This document shows, piece by piece, positions 16,457-25,808 of a stretch of 64,000 bases of DNA. Location: assembly GCF_001238275.1 (NCBI RefSeq), contig NZ_LGTB01000045.1, positions 28,257 to 92,256 of the forward strand, given 5' to 3'. The position numbers were made by a program, and so were the translations under genes. Position 1 is the first letter of the stretch. Each line of letters begins with the position of its first letter. This DNA comes from Bradyrhizobium viridifuturi. Lineage in GTDB: Bacteria > Pseudomonadota > Alphaproteobacteria > Rhizobiales > Xanthobacteraceae. Under the pieces are notes generated by a model. It searched no databases. It was not told the origin of the DNA and saw only the letters and a program-made list of their open reading frames with translations.

Positions 16457-17698
16457 TCAGCGTGCGAAGCGCGCCACCAGCTCGACATGCGGGGTGTGGC
16501 GGAACTGATCAACCGGTGTGACACCGGCGATCCTGTAGCCGCCGTCGATCAGGATCTTCGCGTCACGCGCAAAGGTCGCGGCATTGCAGGATACCGCAAC
16601 GATCACGGGCACCTTGCTCGCCGCCAGCTGGGTGACCTGCGCCTGCGCACCCTGCCGTGGCGGATCGAACACGATGGTGTCATAGTCGCGCAACTCCTGC
16701 GGCATCAGCGGGCGGCGGAACAGGTCGCGTGCCTCGGCCTTGAGCGGCTTCAGCCCCGGCGTTGACTGCGCGGCCTTCTGAAGTGCCGTGATCGCGCCGG
16801 CATCGCTGTCGAAGGCCGCGACCCGCGCCCTCTCCGCGAGGCGGAGTGCGAACGGACCGACGCCGCAAAACAGATCGGCGATGTGCTTGGCGCGTCCGCA
16901 ATGCTCGCGAACCAGCGCCGCCAGCGTCTCCTCGCCCTTGACGGTTGCCTGCAGAAACGAGCCCGGCGGCAGCACGACCTTCGCCTTTCCGATCGCAACC
17001 TCCGGAGAGGCGCGTTGCAGCACCAGCTCGCCGTGCCGCGTCAGCCGCGCCAGCCGGTGTTTCTCGGCGACCCGCGACAAAGTGGTGATCAGGCTGGTGG
17101 GCAGCGCGCCGGAGCCGCGCACGTCGATGTCGAGGCCGTTGAGCGTCGCCGTTACCTGGATGTCGAGCGGCTTGCCGGTCGAGATCAGGGGCTCGGCGAT
17201 AGCCCAGGCCGCTTCGAGCGCGCCGTCGAGCGCGGGATCGAGGATCGGACAGCGATCGACCGGAACGATGTCGTGCGAACCAGCCGCGGCAAAGCCGACC
17301 TTCAGCACCTCATGGGTGCCCATGCGTCCGTGCAGCGTGATGCGGCGGCGGCCCGCGCCATGCGCGTCGAGCAGCGGCGCAATGTCAGCTGCGATCTTTG
17401 CCTGTGCCAGCGTCTCGACCACGATGTTGCGCTTCCAGGCGTGGTAGGGCTCCTCGCTCCAGTGCTGGATCGCGCAGCCGCCGCAGACGCCGAAATGCGG
17501 ACAGAACGGCGCGATGCGCTCGGGACTCGCATGCCTGACGCGTACCAGCCGCCGCCGGTCGGGATGGTGCCCGGGGACGCCTTCGACCTCGACCGTTTCG
17601 CCGGCCAGCGCATAAGGCACGAAGATCGACTGCGATCCGTCGATCGCGACTCCGTCGCCGCGGTGGCCGACATGGTCGATGGTAAGAAGCTCAGCCAC
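16457..17698 (-). CDS. Class I SAM-dependent RNA methyltransferase (RlmD/TrmA-like, m5U)
   Basis: A 413-residue enzyme. A TRAM domain (about residues 1-60) is followed by a 4Fe-4S cysteine cluster (CPHFGVCGGC), a central domain, the SAM fold (IADLFCGVGPFALRLAERA), the FDPPRQGA block and the catalytic cysteine in VAVSCNAATFARD, then a C-terminal DQFRHTPHVE block. This is the 5-methyluridine family acting on rRNA or tRNA; which nucleotide is not resolved. GTG at 17698 overlaps the end of tlyA by 8 bases, so translation is probably coupled in one operon. Confidence 0.9.
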   Translation of the reverse strand: MAELLTIDHVGHRGDGVAIDGSQSIFVPYALAGETVEVEGVPGHHPDRRRLVRVRHASPERIAPFCPHFGVCGGCAIQHWSEEPYHAWKRNIVVETLAQAKIAADIAPLLDAHGAGRRRITLHGRMGTHEVLKVGFAAAGSHDIVPVDRCPILDPALDGALEAAWAIAEPLISTGKPLDIQVTATLNGLDIDVRGSGALPTSLITTLSRVAEKHRLARLTRHGELVLQRASPEVAIGKAKVVLPPGSFLQATVKGEETLAALVREHCGRAKHIADLFCGVGPFALRLAERARVAAFDSDAGAITALQKAAQSTPGLKPLKAEARDLFRRPLMPQELRDYDTIVFDPPRQGAQAQVTQLAASKVPVIVAVSCNAATFARDAKILIDGGYRIAGVTPVDQFRHTPHVELVARFAR

Positions 17699-18464
17699 GG
17701 CGGGCGCCGAGGAAGAATTCGATGTTGCCGTCGCCGCCCGGTATCGATGACGGGAACACCTCGATGTCGGTGCAGCCGAGCGAGGCGGCGAAGGCCGTCA
17801 TATCGTCGCAGATCTCCTGGTGCACCATCGCGTTGCGGATGACGCCGCGCTTGGAATGTTTGCGCGCCGCCTCGAATTGCGGCTTGATCAGCGCCAGCAG
17901 ATGCATCGGGGCTGCCGCCAGCGACAGCGCCACCGGCAGCACCAGCTTCAACGAGATGAAGCTGACATCGATCACGACGACATCGGGCCGCGCCGGCAAC
18001 CGCTTCCCCTCATAGTTCCTGATGTCGGTCTCCTCCATGGAGACGATCTTCGGATGGCCTTGCAGCGAGGGATGCAACTGGCCGTGGCCGACGTCGATGG
18101 CGAACACGAGGCTCGCCCCGTTGGCGAGCAGCACCTCGGTGAAGCCGCCAGTCGAGGCGCCGACATCGAGGCAGACGTGGCCCTCGACGTCGATCGGATA
18201 GTGCTCGAGCGCGCCGGCAAGCTTGACGCCGCCGCGCGAGACATAGGGATGCGCCGGCTCGGCCGTGAGCTCGGCGCCGGGAGCGACGATTTCGGAGGCC
18301 TTCGCAATCGGCTTGCCGTCGGCGGTGACGAGCCCGGCATCGATCGCTGCGCGCGCCCGTGCCCGGCTTTCGAACAGGCCACGTTCGACCAGCAGCACGT
18401 CGATGCGCTTACCGGCGGATGTGGCGTTGTCGTTGGCGCCCGCCTTGGTCACCTGCCTGCTCAC
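17691..18464 (-). CDS. tlyA: TlyA family rRNA (cytidine-2'-O)-methyltransferase / haemolysin-like
   Basis: A 257-residue protein with an N-terminal S4 RNA-binding domain (RIDVLLVERGLFESRARARAA) and an RrmJ-like SAM methyltransferase domain (CLDVGASTGGFTEVLL, IDVGHGQLHP, DVSFISLKLVLP). GTG at 18464 is preferred: it overlaps the TGA of the upstream gene as GTGA, indicating coupling. The older haemolysin label is likely a misnomer; TlyA modifies 16S and 23S rRNA in other bacteria. Operon order is deoxyribosyltransferase, tlyA, RNA methyltransferase. Confidence 0.88.
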   Translation of the reverse strand: MSRQVTKAGANDNATSAGKRIDVLLVERGLFESRARARAAIDAGLVTADGKPIAKASEIVAPGAELTAEPAHPYVSRGGVKLAGALEHYPIDVEGHVCLDVGASTGGFTEVLLANGASLVFAIDVGHGQLHPSLQGHPKIVSMEETDIRNYEGKRLPARPDVVVIDVSFISLKLVLPVALSLAAAPMHLLALIKPQFEAARKHSKRGVIRNAMVHQEICDDMTAFAASLGCTDIEVFPSSIPGGDGNIEFFLGARRG

Positions 18465-19024
18465 ATGACGCTCTGCTGGCGCTGCGCGGCGGCGAGCCGC
18501 ACGCAGGCCTCGAAGGAGGTGAGGTCGTGCCAAAGGTCGGTCGCCGGCTCCCGCGGCGTCACCAGCGGGCTGCCGTGCAGATCCAGCGCGTGCATCATCA
18601 TCAGATTGTCCGGCAATCCAAACTCTTCCACCGTCAGGCCCTCCGCGTCGATCAGGCGTCCGTCGGATGCCGGCACGACCTGGCCGAGCCGCGCCACGCG
18701 GTTAGCGTAGGACGTGGGATCGTTCGAATAGGCGAAGCACAGTTTGCCGCGTCCCGCCATGTAGCCGAGTTCGTAGACGGTGCCTGCGTCGGCACTGGGG
18801 CCGCGAAACGGCGTCAAATTGGCGATGATGGCGTCGGCAGACTCCATCATCGCCTCGTTGCTCTTGAAGATGGTGAGCGAGGCGCCGGCGACGGTGGGAT
18901 TGATGCTGTTGTCGAGCGGATACAGCCCGGTCAGCCCGTGATAGGCGCAAACCTCCGCCTTGCGGCGGCCGATCTCCACGGCATCCGGCAGGAATACGTC
19001 AGGACCTGCCAGATAGATTCTCAT
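18461..19024 (-). CDS. Nucleoside 2-deoxyribosyltransferase
   Basis: A 187-residue protein. MRIYLAGPDVFLPDAVEIG and ADAIIANLTPFRGPSADAGTVYELGYMAGRGK are hallmark blocks of the family, which swaps bases between deoxynucleosides or hydrolyses 2'-deoxynucleotides. The Glu in VYELGYM fits the catalytic nucleophile or its neighbour. It is first gene of the operon, with its TGA overlapping the tlyA GTG. Confidence 0.88.
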   Translation of the reverse strand: MRIYLAGPDVFLPDAVEIGRRKAEVCAYHGLTGLYPLDNSINPTVAGASLTIFKSNEAMMESADAIIANLTPFRGPSADAGTVYELGYMAGRGKLCFAYSNDPTSYANRVARLGQVVPASDGRLIDAEGLTVEEFGLPDNLMMMHALDLHGSPLVTPREPATDLWHDLTSFEACVRLAAAQRQQSVM

Positions 19025-19070
19025 GGACTTGCCGGTGCTATGGCGTTTCGCGCGAACAGGAAACCGGAGC

Positions 19071-19097
19071 TCCGGTTCTGATCCAATCAGAACCGGA
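19071..19097 (-). terminator. Hairpin downstream of dxs
   Basis: Perfect 12-bp stem TCCGGTTCTGAT / ATCAGAACCGGA with a CCA loop, 24 bases past the dxs stop on the minus strand. There is no long T-run, so termination may be Rho-assisted. An overlapping palindrome, AACCGGAGCTCCGGTT, could form an alternative structure. Confidence 0.55.
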
Positions 19098-19120
19098 AAT
19101 GCTCGTGCTGCCCGAAACGA

Positions 19121-21049
19121 TTACGCGAGCTTGACGGTCTCGGTCTTGTAGTCCTTGCCGAGGGTTTCGAACACCTTGGCAACGATGCTCTTGGCGTCGA
19201 GACCGGCGCGGGCATACATCGCTGCCGGCGTGTCATGGTCGAGGAACACGTCGGGCAGGATCATCGAGCGGAACTTGAGCATGCCGCTGTCGAGCATCGC
19301 GTTGTCGGACAGGAACTGCATGACATGCGAGCCGAAGCCGCCGATCGAGCCTTCCTCGATTGTGATCAGGATCTCGTGGTCGCGGGCGAGCTTCATGATC
19401 ATCTCTTCGTCGAGCGGCTTCATGAAGCGCGCATCGGCGATGGTGGCGGAGAGGCCATGGGCGGCGAGCTCGTCGGCGGCCTTCTCGCACTCGGCGAGGC
19501 GGGTGCCGAACGACAGCAGTGCGACCTTCTTGCCCTCGCGGACGATGCGGCCCTTGCCGATCGGCAGGGCAACGCCGACTTCCGGCATCTCGACGCCGCG
19601 GCCTTCGCCGCGGGGATAGCGCAGCGCGCTCGGACGATCGTTGATCGCAACTTGGGTCGCCACCATGTGGACCATTTCCGCCTCGTCGGCGGCGGCCATG
19701 ATCACCATGTTGGGCAGACAGCCGAGATAGGCGTTGTCGAACGAACCAGCATGGGTCGCGCCGTCGGCGCCGACCAGGCCGGCACGGTCGATCGCGAAGC
19801 GGACCGGAAGGCTCTGGATCGCGACGTCGTGGACCACCTGGTCATAGCCGCGCTGCAGGAAGGTCGAGTAGATCGCGCAGAACGGCTTGTAGCCTTCGGT
19901 GGCGAGGCCCGCGGCGAAGGTCACCGCGTGCTGCTCGGCGATGCCGACGTCGAAGGTGCGGTCCGGGAACGCCTTGTTGAAGATGTCGACGCCGGTGCCC
20001 GACGGCATCGCCGCGGTGATGGCGACGATCTTGTCGTCCTTCTGCGCTTCCTTGACGAGGCTCTGGCCGAACACGTTCTGGTAGGCTGGCGCGTTCGGCT
20101 TGGCCTTGGCCTGGGTGCCGGTCGCGACGTCGAATTTGACGACGGCGTGATACTTGTCGGCGGACGCTTCCGCCGGACCGTAGCCCTTGCCCTTCTGGGT
20201 CACGACATGGACCAGGATCGGCCCGGTCTCCATGTCGCGGACGTTCTTCAGCACCGGCAGCAGATGGTCGAGATTGTGACCGTCGATCGGGCCGACATAG
20301 TAGAAGCCGAGCTCCTCGAACAGCGTGCCGCCGTCCATCATGAAGCCGCGGGAATATTCCTCGACGCGGTTGGCGCGGTTGGCGAGGATCTTCGGCAGGC
20401 GCTTGTTGATCTGCTTGGCGGCCTCGCGTAGCGAGCGGTAGGTCTTGCCGGAGTAGAGGCGCGACAGATAGGCGCTCATCGCGCCGACCGGCGGCGCGAT
20501 CGACATGTCGTTGTCGTTGAGGATCACGATCAGGCGCGAGTTCATCGCGCCGGCGTTGTTCATGGCCTCGTAGGCCATGCCCGCCGACATCGCGCCGTCA
20601 CCGATCACGGCGATAACGTTGTTCTTGCCGCCGGAGAGATCGCGCGCCACGGCCATGCCGAGGCCGGCCGAAATCGAGGTCGACGAGTGCGCGGCGCCGA
20701 ACGGATCGTAGTCGCTCTCGGTGCGCTTGGTGAAGCCGGAGAGGCCGCCGCCGGTGCGCAGGGTGCGGATGCGGTCGCGGCGACCGGTCAGGATCTTGTG
20801 CGGATAGGCCTGATGGCCGACGTCCCAGATCAGGCGGTCGCGCGGGGTGTCGAAGATGTAGTGGATTGCGGTGGTCAGCTCGACCACGCCGAGGCCGGCG
20901 CCGAAATGGCCGCCGGTCACCGACACGGCGTCGATGGTTTCCTGGCGGAGCTCGTCGGCAACTTGCTGCACCTGTTCGACCTTCAGCTTGCGCAGGTCGT
21001 CCGGCGTGTGAATAGTGTCAAGAAGCGGCGTTTTACTAAATGTGGTCAC
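19121..21049 (-). CDS. dxs: 1-Deoxy-D-xylulose-5-phosphate synthase
   Basis: A 642-residue thiamine-diphosphate enzyme that condenses pyruvate and glyceraldehyde 3-phosphate, the first step of the MEP isoprenoid pathway. Visible blocks: GGHFGAGLGVVELTTAIHY, the TPP/Mg motif VIGDGAMSAGMAYEAMNNAG, DRAGLVGADGATHAGSFD in the transketolase central domain and ITIEEGSIGGFGSHV in the C-terminal domain. GTG at 21049 (MTTFSKTPLLDTI) gives the normal length; the frame stays open to 21112. Followed by the hairpin at 19071-19097. Confidence 0.95.
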   Translation of the reverse strand: MTTFSKTPLLDTIHTPDDLRKLKVEQVQQVADELRQETIDAVSVTGGHFGAGLGVVELTTAIHYIFDTPRDRLIWDVGHQAYPHKILTGRRDRIRTLRTGGGLSGFTKRTESDYDPFGAAHSSTSISAGLGMAVARDLSGGKNNVIAVIGDGAMSAGMAYEAMNNAGAMNSRLIVILNDNDMSIAPPVGAMSAYLSRLYSGKTYRSLREAAKQINKRLPKILANRANRVEEYSRGFMMDGGTLFEELGFYYVGPIDGHNLDHLLPVLKNVRDMETGPILVHVVTQKGKGYGPAEASADKYHAVVKFDVATGTQAKAKPNAPAYQNVFGQSLVKEAQKDDKIVAITAAMPSGTGVDIFNKAFPDRTFDVGIAEQHAVTFAAGLATEGYKPFCAIYSTFLQRGYDQVVHDVAIQSLPVRFAIDRAGLVGADGATHAGSFDNAYLGCLPNMVIMAAADEAEMVHMVATQVAINDRPSALRYPRGEGRGVEMPEVGVALPIGKGRIVREGKKVALLSFGTRLAECEKAADELAAHGLSATIADARFMKPLDEEMIMKLARDHEILITIEEGSIGGFGSHVMQFLSDNAMLDSGMLKFRSMILPDVFLDHDTPAAMYARAGLDAKSIVAKVFETLGKDYKTETVKLA

Positions 21050-21593
21050 AGCGAATTTCCAATTTTTGCCTGTCGGAACGAACCGCCCGACGCGAGATGG
21101 GTTGGCGCGCACATCGCGCAGCGAAAGCCAGACACTGGGTGCCGCCCCGGCAGACCGTGCCTGGTTGTAAGCCTAGATTCACTCCGGATTGGACCACGTG
21201 ATACGCATCACCTTGGTCGCTCTTCACCCGTCCCGGTTCAGTTTTGTCGAACCATTTGAGATGCATGCCGCCCGAAAACTTCGGGCCGCCCGCCACCCTC
21301 AAATGCCCATAGAACTGGAAGCATTACACCAAAGCCGTAACCAAAGCCAACCCGATAGGCGGCGCAGGGTTCCTATGCGTTGTCTTGAAAAACCTATATT
21401 TTTCAATGGTTGGGGCTTGGAGCGGGTTCCAATTTGGCCATTTTAGCGGCAACTAGCCGGTCCGGAACGGCCCGATTCACGGCTGCGCGGGTCGGCGCGG
21501 TCACCCCACGGCGCGATCAATCAATGGAAATACGCAGCAACAATTGCCCGCCGTGGCGGACATCCTGTCGCATGGTCGCGGTGGTCTGCGGCG
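21050..21593. other. Long intergenic region upstream of dxs
   Basis: About 540 bases between xseB and dxs, both on the minus strand. I see no convincing gene. It holds a small hairpin (GCCCGAA / TTCGGGC, 21270-21286) and an AT-rich inverted repeat at 21385-21406, and presumably the dxs promoter. In many relatives a gene or short leader lies here, but the frames present have no recognisable content. Confidence 0.4.
21385..21406. repeat. AT-rich inverted repeat
   Basis: Perfect 8-bp arms TTGAAAAA (21385-21392) and TTTTTCAA (21399-21406) around CCTATA. It stands out in this GC-rich sequence. It could be an operator, a promoter element or a transcript end; nothing decides between these. Confidence 0.5.
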
Positions 21594-21845
21594 CTACTGC
21601 ACGTCGAGCGGTTCGGTCCCGGTTGCCTGGCCGGAGGCGTCGGTGGTGATCTTGTCGACCCGGGCTTCGGCCTGGCGCAGCAATTCCTCACAGCGCCGCT
21701 TCAATGCCTCGCCGCGCTCGTAGATCGCGACCGATTCCTCAAGCGGGACCTTGCCGTCCTCGAGCCGCTTGACGATCGATTCGAGTTCTTCGATCGCGCG
21801 TTCAAAGGAGAGTTTCTTGACGTCGGCTTGAGTATTTTCGGCCAT
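21594..21845 (-). CDS. xseB: Exodeoxyribonuclease VII small subunit
   Basis: An 83-residue protein. KLSFERAIEELESIVKRLEDGKVPLEESVAIYERGEALKRRCEELL split over its two helices is the diagnostic XseB coiled-coil pattern; the C-terminus is acidic and disordered. It pairs with XseA, not in this window, to degrade single-stranded DNA. Downstream on the same strand is dxs, after a long gap. Confidence 0.94.
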   Translation of the reverse strand: MAENTQADVKKLSFERAIEELESIVKRLEDGKVPLEESVAIYERGEALKRRCEELLRQAEARVDKITTDASGQATGTEPLDVQ

Positions 21846-21893
21846 TATATGTTCCCAGTGCGCCGATCAGACCGTGATCGGATCTTGTCGTCC

Positions 21894-21920
21894 AAGCATG
21901 ACCCGTCGCGGGCCATGCTT
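21894..21920 (-). terminator. Hairpin between the deacetylase-like gene and xseB
   Basis: On the minus strand AAGCATGGCCCG pairs with CGGGTCATGCTT across a CGA loop, about 12 bp including one G-U pair. It follows the deacetylase-like stop by about 50 bases. No T-run follows, so its terminating role is uncertain. Confidence 0.45.
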
Positions 21921-21970
21921 GCCCCGGCGCAGAATCAATCGAATTTTTGCGGGCGTATTGTGGCGGGGAT

Positions 21971-22897
21971 TTAGGCGCCCATCAATGCGGTGACGTGAGA
22001 TGCCACCGACTCTTTCAGGCCCTCGAGGTCGTAGCCGCCCTCCAGGACGGAGACGACGCGCCCGCCGGCGCTCTTGTCGGCGAGATCCATCAGCTTGCGC
22101 GTGACCCAGCCGAAATCCTCGCCCGTCAGGTTGATCGAGGCCAGGGGATCGCGGTGATGCGCATCGAAGCCGGCCGAGATGACGACCAGTTCGGGCGAGA
22201 ATTTTTCGAGCTGCGGCAGGATCAGGTTCTCGAACGCGGAGCGGAATTTGGCGCCGCCGTCGCCGGGCGCGAGCGGTGCGTTGACGACGGTGTCGTGCTC
22301 GCCGCGCTCGCCTGACGCGCCGGTGCCCGGAAAAAGCGGCATCTGATGCGTCGAGCAGTACATCACGGTCGGATCGGCCCAGAAGATGTCCTGAGTGCCG
22401 TTGCCGTGATGGACGTCGAAATCGATGATGGCGGCGCGCTTGATGCCGTATTTGCGCTGCGCGTGGCGCGCGGCGATCGCGACATTGTCGAAGAAGCAGA
22501 AGCCCATCGGCGTCGATTTCTCGGCGTGATGCCCGGGCGGGCGCACCGCGACGAAGGCGTTCTGGTGCTTGCCCTCCATCACCGCATCGGTGGCGGCCAC
22601 CGCGCCGCCGACGCCGCGCATCACGGCTTCCCAGGTGCCGGGCGACATCGAGGTGTCGCCGTCGATATAGATCATGCCCGAAGTCGGCGCGATGTGGCGC
22701 AGTTCGCCGACATAGTGCTCACCATTGCAGAGCAGCACGGTGTCGAGGTCGCCTTCCGGCGCGAGGTCGCGCACCAGTGCCTTGAAGCGGTCTTCGCCGA
22801 GCACCTCGGCAACCGCGCGCAGCCGGTCGGGGCGTTCGGGATGTCCGGGTGGGGTCAGGTGATCGAGGCAGGCGGAGTGCGTCAGAAGCAGGGTCAT
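21971..22897 (-). CDS. Histone deacetylase-like family protein (acetylpolyamine amidohydrolase type)
   Basis: A 308-residue zinc hydrolase of the arginase/deacetylase fold. Signatures: HPERPDRLRAV, RPPGHHAEKSTPMGFCFFDNVAIAARHA, IIDFDVHHGNGTQDIFW (Asp/His zinc ligands), and ISAGFDAHHRDPL (second Asp). These are class II HDAC-like bacterial enzymes that deacetylate small amines or proteins; target unknown. ATG at 22897 has GGGAA upstream. The same neighbour order with xseB and dxs is familiar from Rhizobiales. Confidence 0.9.
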   Translation of the reverse strand: MTLLLTHSACLDHLTPPGHPERPDRLRAVAEVLGEDRFKALVRDLAPEGDLDTVLLCNGEHYVGELRHIAPTSGMIYIDGDTSMSPGTWEAVMRGVGGAVAATDAVMEGKHQNAFVAVRPPGHHAEKSTPMGFCFFDNVAIAARHAQRKYGIKRAAIIDFDVHHGNGTQDIFWADPTVMYCSTHQMPLFPGTGASGERGEHDTVVNAPLAPGDGGAKFRSAFENLILPQLEKFSPELVVISAGFDAHHRDPLASINLTGEDFGWVTRKLMDLADKSAGGRVVSVLEGGYDLEGLKESVASHVTALMGA

Positions 22898-23085
22898 GCA
22901 AATTCCCGGCGCAATGGAGGCGCGTGCGAGGACTCATGATCCGGAAACATGCGCAGCGGGTTTCCGAGGATCATTCGCGAACGACCCCTAATCTAGGCCG
23001 TTACCCGCCCACCGGAAAGGCCCAAGCTTCGATCTCGCCGTATCGTTCCGCTCGCCCGCTCGACAGGGAGTGCCCAGGTTGCGGC

Positions 23086-24759
23086 TCAATTGATCCGTTC
23101 GATGCGCTTTCCGGCCGTCGGGCCGACCGGGCTGTTGGCCTTGAAGTAGGCATAGAGCGCATCGACGTCGTAGATGCCGAACTGCTGCGCCGTTCCTTCC
23201 TTGAACACGGTGAAGCCGTCTCCGCCCTCGGCGAGATAATTGTTCACGGTGACGCGGTAGCTCGCGGCCGGGTCGATCGGCTTGCCGTCGAGCGACATCC
23301 GGGCGGCGATGATGCGCGCGCCGTCGCCCTTGCTCGCATCCCATGCATAGGCAAAGCCCTTCGAGACCTGCAGGGCGCGCGGCCGCTTCGGGTCGGCCCA
23401 TTGCTGCTCCAGCACGTCCTTGAGCTGCTTGCCGCTCAGCGTCATCGTCACCAGCTGGTTGCGGAACGGCTGGCTTGCGAAGATGTCGGCATAGGTGACC
23501 GCGCCGTCCTCGCGCTTGACGATGTCGGTGCGGACGCCGCCCGGATTGGTGAAGGCGATCACCGCGCCGCCATTCGGCTCCGAAGCGGTCGCTGCGAGCT
23601 GCGCGTCGGCGACGATATCGCCGAGCACGCTTTCGCCGGTCTCGCCGGGGGTGCGCGAGAGCGTCTCGGTGACCGAGCCGGCGGCGCGGTTGGCGATCGG
23701 TGCGGCCAGCCGGTCATAGGATTCCAGGAGCGCGCTCTGCTCGGGATCCTTGGCGATGCCGCCGATCTTCACGATAGTGTTGTTGGCCTTGGCGCTGATC
23801 ACGTCATGGCTCTTCGGATCGAGCTGAAGATCGATCGCGGTGACCAGCGTGCCGTATTTGTCGCCTGACGTGACGAGCCGCCCGTCGATCTCGCAGACAT
23901 AGGCCTGATGGGTGTGGCCGGAGATCACGACGTCGACCGCGCGATCGAACTTCTTGACGATGTCGACGATCGGTCCTGAGATCCCGGGGCATTCATTATA
24001 GTCGCCGGTCGGAAAGCCGCCTTCGTGGATCAAGACCACGATCGCCTCGACGCCCTTCGCCTTCAACTCGGGAACCAACGCATTGACGGTCTCGGCCTCG
24101 TCGCGGAATTCGAGGCTGGCGACGCCGGCCGGCGACACCAGGTTCGGCGTGTTCTTTAGCGTCAAGCCGATGAAGGCGACCGGAATGCCGTCGAATTCCT
24201 TGATCTCGTAGGGCGGAAACACCGTCTTGCCGGTGGCCTTGTCGATCGTGGAGGCGGCGAGATAGCGGAATTTGGCGCCCGTGAACGGGTGCGGGCCCTG
24301 GCACTTGTCGACCGGATGGCAGCCGCCATTCTGCATCCTCAGCAGCTCGTTCTTGCCCTCGTCGAATTCGTGATTGCCGACCGAGGAGATCGCAAGCCCC
24401 ATCATCGAGAGCGACTCGATGGTCGGCTCGTCATGAAACATCGCCGACAGAAACGGGCTCGCGCCGATCAGGTCCCCGGCCGCGACGAAGATATTGTTCT
24501 TGTGGCCTTCGCGCAGTTGCTTGACCAGGGTGGCGATCCGCTCCGATCCGCCGGCGGGCACCATCATCTTCCTGGTCGCATCAGCGGGATCGGTGATGCG
24601 GATGCCGCCGGGAGGCGGCCGCAGATAGCCGTGGAAATCGTTGATCGCGAGAATGCGCAAATCCACCGGCGCTGCGGCACTCTGCGCCAGGCAAGGGCCA
24701 GTCGCAGCGAGGCCAAGCGCGCAGAGCGCGGCGAATAGCGTAAGGCGGGGCTGTCTCAT
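23086..24759 (-). CDS. Periplasmic bifunctional metallophosphatase / 5'-nucleotidase
   Basis: A 557-residue protein with a signal peptide (MRQPRLTLFAALCALGLAATG). The metallophosphoesterase domain shows ILAINDFHGYLRPP, FVAAGDLIGASPFLSA, SVGNHEFDEGKNEL, VVLIHEGG and VISGHTHQAYVC; the C-terminal 5'-nucleotidase domain shows GAVIAFTNPGGVRTDI and QPFRNQLVTMTLSGKQL. It would hydrolyse nucleotides or UDP-sugars in the periplasm. ATG at 24759 is chosen because the signal peptide begins there; 24798 is possible. Confidence 0.9.
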   Translation of the reverse strand: MRQPRLTLFAALCALGLAATGPCLAQSAAAPVDLRILAINDFHGYLRPPPGGIRITDPADATRKMMVPAGGSERIATLVKQLREGHKNNIFVAAGDLIGASPFLSAMFHDEPTIESLSMMGLAISSVGNHEFDEGKNELLRMQNGGCHPVDKCQGPHPFTGAKFRYLAASTIDKATGKTVFPPYEIKEFDGIPVAFIGLTLKNTPNLVSPAGVASLEFRDEAETVNALVPELKAKGVEAIVVLIHEGGFPTGDYNECPGISGPIVDIVKKFDRAVDVVISGHTHQAYVCEIDGRLVTSGDKYGTLVTAIDLQLDPKSHDVISAKANNTIVKIGGIAKDPEQSALLESYDRLAAPIANRAAGSVTETLSRTPGETGESVLGDIVADAQLAATASEPNGGAVIAFTNPGGVRTDIVKREDGAVTYADIFASQPFRNQLVTMTLSGKQLKDVLEQQWADPKRPRALQVSKGFAYAWDASKGDGARIIAARMSLDGKPIDPAASYRVTVNNYLAEGGDGFTVFKEGTAQQFGIYDVDALYAYFKANSPVGPTAGKRIERIN

Positions 24760-24838
24760 GACCGGTCTATGGAACACACGATCATGGCGCGACGCCACTA
24801 CAATTTTGCGACGCTTCGTTTCAATTCCGGCGCTTCGT

Positions 24839-25599
24839 TCAATCTTTGGGGCGCGCCATGAATGCCTTGAACGCGGCGATCGCTTCGTTGGAGCGCATCC
24901 GCTCGCTGAACAGGTGGTTCTCCTGCTCGATGCGACGGGTGACGTCCTCCGGCGGCAGCCGGATCAGGCGCCGCGAGGTTGCCACCGCCTCCGCCGGCAG
25001 CGCACAGATCTCGCGCGCGACCTTGTGCGCCTCGACCTCGGCATGGCCCGGCGCCACCACGGTGTTGACGAAGCCGGCGACGCGGGCGCGTCGGCCGACA
25101 TGGTGCGGCCCATCACCAGCATCGCGAAGGCGCGCTGGTGGCCCATCATGCGCGGCATCAACAGGCTGGAGGCGCCTTCCGGCACCAGGCCGAAATTGGA
25201 GAACGGCGTCGAGAACAGCGCGGTCTTGCTGGCCAGCACATAGTCGCAGTGAAACAGCATCGTGGTGCCGATGCCCATCGCGACGCCGTCGACCGCGGCG
25301 ATGATAGGCTTCACATTGTGGGCCAACGAATACAGGAACTTGACGAGGTCGGAGGCGGGCGGCGCCTCGCCGGCCGAGGTGCCCTGCGCGAGCAGGTCCT
25401 CGATGTCGTTGCCGGCGGTGAAGACGCCGGAGCCGCCGGTGATGATCAGGCAGCGAATCTTCGGATTGTTCTGCGCCTTGTCGATCGCGTCGCTGATCGC
25501 GCGAAACATCTCCTGGGTGATCGCGTTCTTCTTTTCGGGCCTGCGCAGCCGGATCACGCGTGTGGCGACTTCGTCGGTGACTATGACATGCGCGGTCAT
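24839..25599 (-). pseudogene. Enoyl-CoA hydratase/isomerase, C-terminus out of frame by one base
   Basis: The N-terminal part is a normal crotonase: RLRRPEKKNAITQEMFRAIS, the oxyanion loop GSGVFTAGNDIEDLL, and VDGVAMGIGTTMLFHCDYVLAS. After MGRTMSAD, at about 25078-25090, one base is missing and the frame turns to an Arg/Pro-rich string; the adjacent frame resumes VVAPGHAEVEAHKVAREICALPAEAV down to AFKAFMARPKD. With one base added the protein would be about 253 residues. Start ATG 25599 (MTAHVIVTDEV). Probably an assembly error. It would act in fatty or organic acid beta-oxidation. Confidence 0.82.
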
Positions 25600-25808
25600 C
25601 AAGCGGTCCCAGGGTCGGCCGGCGGCGTCGCCGGGCGGAGTCATGCCGCTATCCTACATGATCCCGCGCAGGCCCCAAGCGTTCAGGGGTGTTCGAGGCC
25701 GCTTTTCCCCCTGCGCGAGCATGACGACAGCGCAATGCAGTCAACCGGAATTTCGCGATCCGCGGGCCAGCCAACGGGATGCTGTCGCACGATCCCAGAC
25801 GTGTCCGC

